NCBI GenBank assembly: GCA_002774465.1
Contig: PEYH01000045.1
Location: 3,115-31,388 of the forward strand
DNA: 28,274 nucleotides
DNA from: Parcubacteria group bacterium CG08_land_8_20_14_0_20_43_9
GTDB taxonomy: Bacteria > Patescibacteriota > Minisyncoccia > Minisyncoccales > PEYH01
Direction of reading: 5' to 3'
A program made the position numbers and the translations under genes. Below are positions 23,563 to 28,274 of this stretch, piece by piece. Position 1 is the stretch's first letter. Each line of letters starts with the position of its first letter. A model generated the notes under the pieces. That model was not told the DNA's origin, ran no database searches, and saw only the letters and a program-made list of their open reading frames with translations.

Positions 23563-24690
23563 TTATTTTTTAAATAAATTAAGATATTCGGTTAACTCAA
23601 ACAGGCGGTTTCGCGAAAAACCAGTGATTTCTTTTAGTAATCCAAGTTTCTCCATGTCAGCGAGTAAGTGATTGGCCGTATTAAATGTTATTTTGAACTG
23701 ATTCATTACGGTTTTTGAGCTAACAATTGGCTGAGAAAATAGAAATAGTAAAACTTCGTTAGCAATTTTAGTCCGCCTGCCAAGTAGCATAATTTTCTTT
23801 TCATAATTCTGTCGTAGCTTAACTATTTTTTGAAACGTTTCTTTGCCCCTTTTTGAGATATCGATGACTCCATTGAGAAAAAATTTAACCCATTGCTCAA
23901 TATCATTAGATGAACGAACCACCGTTAAAGAATTATAATAACTACCCTTGTTCTTCTCAAAAAAGGCGGATAAATATAATGTTGGGTATTTTAGAATCCC
24001 GCGTTCAATCATTTGGAGAATTATTATTAATCTGCCAATTCTTCCATTCCCATCTAAAAAAGGATGGATGGTTTCAAATTGATAATGGCAGATCGCTATT
24101 TTGATGAGAATGGGTATCTGCAGGCTTTTGTTATGCCAAAACTTTTCCCAATCAGTCAACAATTCTGGTAATTCATCTTTGTGAGGCGGAATAAAGAAAG
24201 CATCCGATAAATTAGAGCCGCCTATCCAATTTTGACTATTCCTTATTTCGCCAGGCGATTTATGTTCGCCCCTAACGCCCGATAGCAGAATTTTGTGGGC
24301 ACTCTTTATAAGACGGATCGATAAAGGAATTTTTTGCAATTCGGCAATGACAAAATTCATTGCCTTGATATAATTTTGAACCTCCTGCCAATCATCTATT
24401 TTTTCAGGGCGTATTTCTTCTTTTGGCAAAATCGCCTCATTGATTTCGGTTTTAGTCCCTTCTATTCTGCTCGAGATAGTGGCTTCTTTTATTGAATGGG
24501 CTTTTATAAAAAAATTAACATCTGGCACTAAAATAGAATAAGCATTTAATTCGCCCAAATAACGAACAGCCTCCTCCAATAGCAGGTCAATCTTTTTATC
24601 CTTAAAGTCAAATTCGTGATTGATTGTAGACGGAGCAAAACTTTTATACTCGTTTTGTTGTTTATAATATCCTGATGTAAATTTGATCAT
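23563..24690 (-). CDS. Fic family protein with N-terminal inhibitory helix and C-terminal winged helix
   Basis: A 375-residue Fic protein, usually an AMP-transferase modifying a protein target. The active-site motif HPFLDGNGRIGRL begins at His209 and is complete. Near the N-terminus SSRIEG (Ser73-Gly78) fits the (S/T)xxxE(G/N) inhibitory motif, so this is a class II, self-inhibited Fic. The last about 65 residues (FSQPIVSSKTVMNQFKITFNTANHLLADMEKLGLL) form a winged-helix domain, probably DNA binding. ATG 24690 is chosen; an upstream TTG at 24720 lies within the operator palindrome. It stands alone on the minus strand, is visibly AT-richer than neighbouring genes, and is flanked by tRNA genes and direct repeats, which suggests acquisition by transfer. 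The promoter and operator upstream suggest autoregulation. Confidence 0.92.
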   Translation of the reverse strand: MIKFTSGYYKQQNEYKSFAPSTINHEFDFKDKKIDLLLEEAVRYLGELNAYSILVPDVNFFIKAHSIKEATISSRIEGTKTEINEAILPKEEIRPEKIDDWQEVQNYIKAMNFVIAELQKIPLSIRLIKSAHKILLSGVRGEHKSPGEIRNSQNWIGGSNLSDAFFIPPHKDELPELLTDWEKFWHNKSLQIPILIKIAICHYQFETIHPFLDGNGRIGRLIIILQMIERGILKYPTLYLSAFFEKNKGSYYNSLTVVRSSNDIEQWVKFFLNGVIDISKRGKETFQKIVKLRQNYEKKIMLLGRRTKIANEVLLFLFSQPIVSSKTVMNQFKITFNTANHLLADMEKLGLLKEITGFSRNRLFELTEYLNLFKK

Positions 24691-24694
24691 ATTC

Positions 24695-24720
24695 TTGAGA
24701 TATAAATATTTATATCTCAA
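24695..24720. promoter_or_regulatory. 26-bp perfect palindrome at the fic start (operator)
   Basis: A perfect 26-bp palindrome with half-site TTGAGATATAAAT, 4 bp upstream of the fic ATG and touching its -10 box, so it covers the predicted transcription start. A third copy of TTGAGATATA (minus strand, 24761-24752) lies just before the -35 box. The arrangement fits a repressor operator; the winged helix of the Fic protein is a candidate binder (inference). Confidence 0.75.
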
Positions 24721-24748
24721 TTTTATGAACTTATTTGAAATATGTCAA
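24720..24748 (-). promoter_or_regulatory. promoter of fic
   Basis: On the minus strand a perfect TTGACA (24748-24743), a 17-nt spacer and TAAAAT (24725-24720). Confidence 0.8.
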
Positions 24749-24761
24749 TAATATATCTCAA

Positions 24762-24942
24762 ATTTTAATTTATAACACTTTTCGTAATATTATACTTCCA
24801 AATATTTTAGTCGGAATTGATCCCGGCTCGATTAGTTTATGATATAAGAAATTTTACCCCAAACAGGTTCTGACATCCCTTCTTCACTAAAGCTACGGAC
24901 AGGCAATGCGTACGCTAGTCGACTCAAACAAAATAACACTCA
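24762..24942. other. non-coding stretch upstream of the orphan terminator
   Basis: Between the fic control region and tRNA-Arg(CCT) no protein gene can be supported. The stretch holds promoter-like bases around 24817-24845 (TTGATC, then TGATAT or TATGAT with imperfect spacing), the palindrome GCGTACGC (24908-24915), and ends in the terminator at 24943. A short transcript of about 100 nt is possible. Confidence 0.3.
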
Positions 24943-24966
24943 AAAAGCCCGCTAACGGGTTTTTTA
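24943..24966 (+). terminator. orphan intrinsic terminator
   Basis: Hairpin AAAAAGCCCG, loop CTAA, CGGGTTTTTT with a U-run. No annotated gene is transcribed into it: fic points away from it and no minus-strand gene lies to its right in the window. Confidence 0.7.
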
Positions 24967-25016
24967 AATTTCAAAATCTTGTTTTAAGTCCCCAAAAATG
25001 ATAATCTTATTTTAAC

Positions 25017-25091
25017 GCCCCCATAGTTCAAGGGACAGAACAAGGGACTCCTAAGCCCTAGATCCAGGTCCGAGTCCTGGTGGGGGCACCA
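25017..25091 (+). tRNA. tRNA-Arg(CCT), CCA encoded
   Basis: Acceptor GCCCCCA with TGGGGGC, discriminator A, encoded CCA. D stem GTTC with GAAC. Anticodon loop CTCCTAA gives CCT (reads AGG); the anticodon stem AGGGA/GCCCT has a mismatch next to the loop. T arm CCAGG-TCCGAGT-CCTGG. Confidence 0.93.
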
Positions 25092-25304
25092 GCGGTTGCT
25101 TCGCAACCTAAATTAAAAATGTAAAACTAAAAATGAAAAGTAAAAACAAAATGAAAAATTAAAAATTAAAAACAGAACTCAATGTTAAAAATGTAAAACG
25201 AAAAATGAAAAGTAAAAACAAAATGAAAAATTAAAAATTAAAAACAGAATTTAAGGGCAAAAGCGCAGAACTAAAAATATAAAATCAAAAATAAAAAATA
25301 AATT
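25092..25304 (+). repeat. tRNA-Arg 3' repeat, copy 3, with a 64-nt duplication
   Basis: GCGGTTGCTTCGCAACC follows the CCA end, then a long A-rich heptad tract. Within it 25114-25177 and 25186-25249 are the same 64-nt sequence with one substitution. Nothing else is seen up to tRNA-Ala. Confidence 0.88.
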
Positions 25305-25381
25305 GGGCTCGTAGCTCAGCTGGCCAGAGCACGCGCATGGCATGCGCGGGGTCGAGGGTTCAAATCCCTCCGGGTCCACCA
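25305..25381 (+). tRNA. tRNA-Ala(GGC), CCA encoded
   Basis: Acceptor GGGCTCG with CGGGTCC including the G3-U70 pair of alanine, discriminator A, encoded CCA. Anticodon stem CGCGC with GCGCG, loop ATGGCAT, anticodon GGC (reads GCC). T arm GAGGG-TTCAAAT-CCCTC. Confidence 0.95.
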
Positions 25382-25416
25382 TAATCAATTATTAATGATT
25401 AATTATTAAATTCATT
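25382..25416 (+). repeat. TTATTAA/TGATTAA heptamers before tyrS
   Basis: Seven-nt steps of TTATTAA and TGATTAA fill the spacer from tRNA-Ala to the tyrS ATG; it is the inverted form of the ATTAATC family. Confidence 0.75.
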
Positions 25417-26628
25417 ATGAAAACTGATTCCAAAAAAATAGAAGAAATTTTGACAAAGGGCGTTGAACAAATAACTGACAGAGAGCATCTTAAGAAAGTT
25501 TTTTCTTCGGGCAAAAAATTAAGGATTAAGCTTGGCATTGACCCGACCGGAGACAAAATTCACATCGGCCGGGCTATCCAGCTTTGGAAATTGAAAGCGT
25601 TTCAAGATTTGGGCCACAAAATTGTGCTGATTATCGGTGATTTTACCGCCCGCATTGGCGATCCATCTGATAAACCAGAGGGGAGGAGGGGGCTCAAGGA
25701 GGAAGAAATCAAAAAGAACGTCAAATCTTATTCCTCTCAAATCGGAAAAATTCTTGACTTGAAAAAAACCGAGATTAGATACAACAGCGAATGGTTTAAG
25801 AAAATGCCCCTCGGAGAGTTTCTGCATTTAGCCGGCAGTTTTTCTGTCCAGCAATTGGTTCAGAGGAGGAATTTCCACGAAAGGTGGAAAAAGGGAGAGC
25901 CGATTTCTTTAAAAGAAATATGCTATCCCCTTTTGCAGGGCTATGACTCGGTGGCGATAAAAGCGGATATGGAGCTGGGGGGGTATGACCAGCTTTTTAA
26001 TCTTAACGCCGGCCGGGACATTCAGCGCTTATTCGGGATGCCTCCGCAGGACATAATGACCCTGAAAATGCTTTCCGGCCTTGACGGCAGAAAGATGTCC
26101 ACCAGCTGGGGCAATGTGGTTAATATTATTGATAAACCGGAGGATATGTACGGCAAAATTATGTCTATGAGGGACGAGATGATTCTTGATTATTTCGAGC
26201 TGTGCACGCTTATCTCTGATAAAGAATTGATGGAAATCAAGAAAGACATCAAGGGCAAAAAGAGTAATCCGAAGAACATAAAAGCGAGATTGGCTTATGA
26301 AATTGTTTCAATGTATCACGGAGGAAAGTCAGCGCAGAAAGCGGAGCAGGAATTTAATAAAATATTCAGAGAAAAGCGCTTGCCTTCCAAAATGCCCGTG
26401 TTTTTCACCCCGAAGCCAAGCTATCCAATTACTGAATTATTGTTTCATTTAGGGTTGGCGAAATCCAAAACAGAAGGCAAAAGATTGATAACGCAGGGCG
26501 GAGTCAGGGTGGATTCCAATATAGTAAAGGATTTTAGGCAAGAAATAAAAGTCAAGGATGAAATGGTTATTCAGGTTGGCAAAAGAAAATTCGCTAAATT
26601 AATAACCCATGACGGCAGATGCGAATAA
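25417..26628 (+). CDS. tyrS: Tyrosyl-tRNA synthetase
   Basis: Class I synthetase that charges tRNA-Tyr. The HIGH-type motif is HIGR at His49 (GIDPTGDKIHIGRAIQLWKL), and the KMSKS loop reads KMSTS (226-230, GRKMSTSWGN). A C-terminal S4 RNA-binding domain (about 337-403, LFHLGLAKSKTEGKRLITQGGVRVD) is present. The 403-residue length is normal. The start ATG is the first in frame, has no Shine-Dalgarno sequence and directly follows a heptamer repeat. Its end overlaps the next gene by 20 nt. Confidence 0.95.
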   Translation: MKTDSKKIEEILTKGVEQITDREHLKKVFSSGKKLRIKLGIDPTGDKIHIGRAIQLWKLKAFQDLGHKIVLIIGDFTARIGDPSDKPEGRRGLKEEEIKKNVKSYSSQIGKILDLKKTEIRYNSEWFKKMPLGEFLHLAGSFSVQQLVQRRNFHERWKKGEPISLKEICYPLLQGYDSVAIKADMELGGYDQLFNLNAGRDIQRLFGMPPQDIMTLKMLSGLDGRKMSTSWGNVVNIIDKPEDMYGKIMSMRDEMILDYFELCTLISDKELMEIKKDIKGKKSNPKNIKARLAYEIVSMYHGGKSAQKAEQEFNKIFREKRLPSKMPVFFTPKPSYPITELLFHLGLAKSKTEGKRLITQGGVRVDSNIVKDFRQEIKVKDEMVIQVGKRKFAKLITHDGRCE

Positions 26629-27580
26629 AGAGAGAGTAGCCATTATCGGCGCCGGAATTACGGGGCTCTATTTGGCTTGGCGGTTAAGACAAAAAGGGCA
26701 CAGCGTTGTGGTTTTTGAAAAAAAAGACAAAATCGGAGGTAAGCCCTGTACCGGCTTAGTGTCGGAAAGAATTAAAGAATATATGCCAATAGGCGATGGC
26801 TTGTATCAAAGGAGGGTAGAGTCAGTTTTGGTTCATTTTGAGAAAAAAGACGTCAGGATTAAGGTTAATCCGGCCTATCTTGTTTTTGAAAGAAGGGATT
26901 TGGACAATTTCGTGTATAATTTGGCGAAAGGCGCCGGAGCGGAGATAGTTTTTAATCATGAGATTAAGGAAATTCCGGATGGTTTTGACAGGGTTATCGG
27001 CTGTGATGGCGCTCAATCAAGGATGAGGCGGATTCTATCCTTGTCAGAGCCGGTTTTTCGGTTGGGGACGCAATATTTTGTCGGGAACGAAGGTCCTGCG
27101 ATAGAGATGATAGAGGTTTGGCCCAAAAAATTCGATTATTCTCCTAAATACGGCTTTATTTGGAAAGTTCAAAAAGTAGGGGAAACCGAATACGGCATTA
27201 TCGGGCCAAAGGAGGATGGCGCGAAAGAGTTTGAAATCTTTTTAGATAAGCAAAAAGTTGAATTAGGGTCGCCAGATGTTAAGGCGGCGCTCATTCCTCA
27301 AGAGTTGAAACTTCCAAAGTCAGAAAAAATTACTTTGCTCGGCGATTCTGCCGGCATGACCAAACCGACCACCGGAGGCGGCATTGTTTGGGGGCTTAAA
27401 GCGGGCGACATTTTGGCGGATTGTTTCCCTGATTTCCTCAAATATCGCAGGAAAGCAAGGTTATTTTTCCTCCCCAAAATACTAAAAGGCAAAATAGCGG
27501 TTTTCTTTAGTTATTTTTTGGGCAGATTTCTCCCTTTTCTGCTCCCAAAGACAATATCCGTGGACCCTGACTTATTTTAG
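26609..27580 (+). CDS. FAD-dependent oxidoreductase, geranylgeranyl reductase-like
   Basis: A 323-residue flavoprotein. The N-terminal dinucleotide fold VAIIGAGITGLYLAW (Gly14, Gly16, Gly19) ends in a Glu that binds the ribose (VVVFEKKDKIGGKPCTG). Later come the GCDGAQSRMRR motif and the second FAD motif LLGDSAGMTKPTTGGGIVWGL (about 242-262), which is the pattern of geranylgeranyl reductase and related p-hydroxybenzoate-hydroxylase-fold enzymes. The substrate is unknown; lipid or polyprenol saturation is the family-based guess. The C-terminus has a hydrophobic stretch (FFSYFLGRFLPFLLP) that may touch the membrane. It overlaps tyrS by 20 nt, so the two are coupled. Confidence 0.82.
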   Translation: MTADANKERVAIIGAGITGLYLAWRLRQKGHSVVVFEKKDKIGGKPCTGLVSERIKEYMPIGDGLYQRRVESVLVHFEKKDVRIKVNPAYLVFERRDLDNFVYNLAKGAGAEIVFNHEIKEIPDGFDRVIGCDGAQSRMRRILSLSEPVFRLGTQYFVGNEGPAIEMIEVWPKKFDYSPKYGFIWKVQKVGETEYGIIGPKEDGAKEFEIFLDKQKVELGSPDVKAALIPQELKLPKSEKITLLGDSAGMTKPTTGGGIVWGLKAGDILADCFPDFLKYRRKARLFFLPKILKGKIAVFFSYFLGRFLPFLLPKTISVDPDLF

Positions 27581-27596
27581 AATTAATTTTCATAAT

Positions 27597-28046
27597 ATGA
27601 GAAAACAAACATACGGCATCGAGCTGCAGATTAATAAAAATCTTTTCAGATTGTCGGTTTTCGTGACAATCGTGGCAGTGGGAATGATGCTGGCGGGATT
27701 TTTTGCCCGGGGCGGTTTCCCGACTACTAAGATAGGCGCGTTCTATATCGGCGTCTTGTTTATTTATTCAATGCACAAAGAAGCGCTGCGCTGGATAGGA
27801 GGCAAGAATATCCAAAAGGGCGAGAGAAAGGGAGAGTACTTTCTTTATCTCTGGATTATATTGGCCACCTTGCTTTATTTAATTAATTTTTTGACAAAAG
27901 ATTACTTTGTTTTTGACAGCCAAGGGAATCAGCTATCCTCTTTAGCGGAAATCACCCTTACCGCGCTTGAGGTGTGCGGAGTATTCATTTTTGCCCGCAT
28001 TGCCAAAGCGGTCTTCAGCGTTGTTTACTCCGGAGACAATAAATGA
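27597..28046 (+). CDS. Small polytopic membrane protein of unknown function
   Basis: A 149-residue protein with three or four hydrophobic helices (about residues 18-37, 46-59, 82-99 and 118-140). No family is recognised. It follows the FAD oxidoreductase after 16 nt and is probably in the same transcript, with tRNA-Ser 18 nt downstream. Confidence 0.7.
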   Translation: MRKQTYGIELQINKNLFRLSVFVTIVAVGMMLAGFFARGGFPTTKIGAFYIGVLFIYSMHKEALRWIGGKNIQKGERKGEYFLYLWIILATLLYLINFLTKDYFVFDSQGNQLSSLAEITLTALEVCGVFIFARIAKAVFSVVYSGDNK

Positions 28047-28064
28047 TAAGAGAGGTTGGGATTG

Positions 28065-28152
28065 GGAGGGGTGCCTGAGAGGCCGAAAGGGATGGTTTCG
28101 AAAACCATTGTAGCTATTGCTACCGTGAGTTCGAATCTCACCCCCTCCGCCA
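28065..28152 (+). tRNA. tRNA-Ser(CGA), CCA encoded
   Basis: A class II tRNA of 88 nt: acceptor GGAGGGG with CCCCTCC, discriminator G, encoded CCA. Anticodon stem ATGGT with ACCAT, loop TTCGAAA, anticodon CGA (reads UCG). Long variable arm GTAGC-TATT-GCTAC. T arm GTGAG-TTCGAAT-CTCAC. Confidence 0.96.
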
Positions 28153-28185
28153 AAATTGAAAATCGGAATCGGAAGCCGAAATGGG

Positions 28186-28264
28186 GTCGGCACAAAGTGC
28201 CGACACAAATGTATTCCCCCCAAAAAATCCTGAATCTGAAAGGGTTCGCCACGCTCCGCGTGGC
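28186..28264. repeat. two triloop palindromes after tRNA-Ser
   Basis: GTCGGCAC-AAA-GTGCCGAC (28186-28204, 8 bp) and GCCACGC-TCC-GCGTGGC (28248-28264, 7 bp), both perfect stems with a 3-nt loop. Neither is followed by a U-run. They resemble in form the GGTTGC-TTC-GCAACC hairpin after the tRNA-Arg genes. Confidence 0.8.
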
Positions 28265-28274
28265 TCAAAAAGTA

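Noticed and set aside
24691..24720. Ten-residue longer N-terminus of fic from TTG
   Set aside because: The TTG is the first base triplet of the 26-bp operator palindrome and near the predicted transcription start; the ATG at 24690 is better.
24840..24966. SRP RNA, tmRNA or RNase P RNA
   Set aside because: No conserved cores (for example the GGAAGGAAGCAGC-type SRP loop or a tRNA-like tmRNA end) are present.
24906..25001. 31-codon frame starting MRTLVDSNK
   Set aside because: The orphan terminator hairpin lies inside it, so it is more likely non-coding.
25092..25304. CRISPR array
   Set aside because: The repeats are contiguous low-complexity heptads with a single 64-nt duplication and no unique spacers.
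28186..28264. Intrinsic terminators after tRNA-Ser
   Set aside because: Both hairpins are perfect but are followed by A-rich, not T-rich, sequence on the tRNA strand.

Overview
The window reads as a piece of a Patescibacteria (CPR, Parcubacteria-like) genome. The evidence is the gene set: a Mbov_0395-type pilin-like protein, the characteristic CPR histidine kinase N-terminus next to a type IV pilus operon, small trimmed housekeeping proteins, and almost no Shine-Dalgarno sequences. Genes end normally at TGA, so the code is standard rather than the UGA=Gly code of Gracilibacteria and Absconditabacteria. No rRNA, transposase or CRISPR array was seen.

Layout. 1-385: a truncated pilin-like membrane gene and tRNA-Arg(TCG), both minus. 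446-4115: CCA-adding enzyme, tRNA-Pro(CGG), a zinc-ribbon protein, a RHH/RelE toxin-antitoxin pair with a visible promoter and operator, tRNA-Ala(CGC), DUF192 protein and YraN. 4139-9285: nusA behind a promoter and a long leader hairpin, then a membrane pyrophosphatase, a trigger factor without its PPIase domain, and clpP. 9430-11342: RNase Y, HU and a bidirectional terminator. 11346-11631 (minus): a compact tRNA cluster. 11725-23114: histidine kinase, response regulator, PilB, PilC, three prepilin-like proteins, PilM, PilN, PilO and a small membrane protein, most of them overlapping or closely spaced, together a type IV pilus assembly operon without pilT, pilD or a major pilin. 23212-25381: tRNA-Arg(TCT), tRNA-His, an AT-rich self-regulated-looking fic gene, an orphan terminator, tRNA-Arg(CCT) and tRNA-Ala(GGC). 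25417-28152: tyrS, an FAD oxidoreductase of the geranylgeranyl reductase type, a small membrane protein and tRNA-Ser(CGA).

The most unusual structure is at 11419-11631 on the minus strand. Two separated sequence blocks form a complete tRNA cloverleaf (7-bp acceptor stem with C1-G72 and A73, D arm, 5-bp anticodon stem, 5-bp T stem). Its anticodon loop is interrupted by about 110 nt holding an intact tRNA-Pro(TGG) flanked by complementary arms, and its T loop carries a 30-nt double hairpin. A promoter sits just upstream and a terminator lies beyond the following tRNA-Gly. It is either a tRNA gene needing unusual maturation or an exceptionally well-paired tRNA relic.

A second theme is the non-coding DNA. 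Many spacers are AT-rich arrays with a 7-bp period (ATTAATC, AAAAATG, AAAACCC, AAAACGG, TTTTTAA and others), and one such array has entered the cca reading frame. All three tRNA-Arg genes are followed by the same hairpin (GGTTGCTTCGCAACC) plus a heptad A-rich tail. Two of these copies flank the AT-rich fic segment as direct repeats. All functional statements are inferences from sequence reading without database searches.
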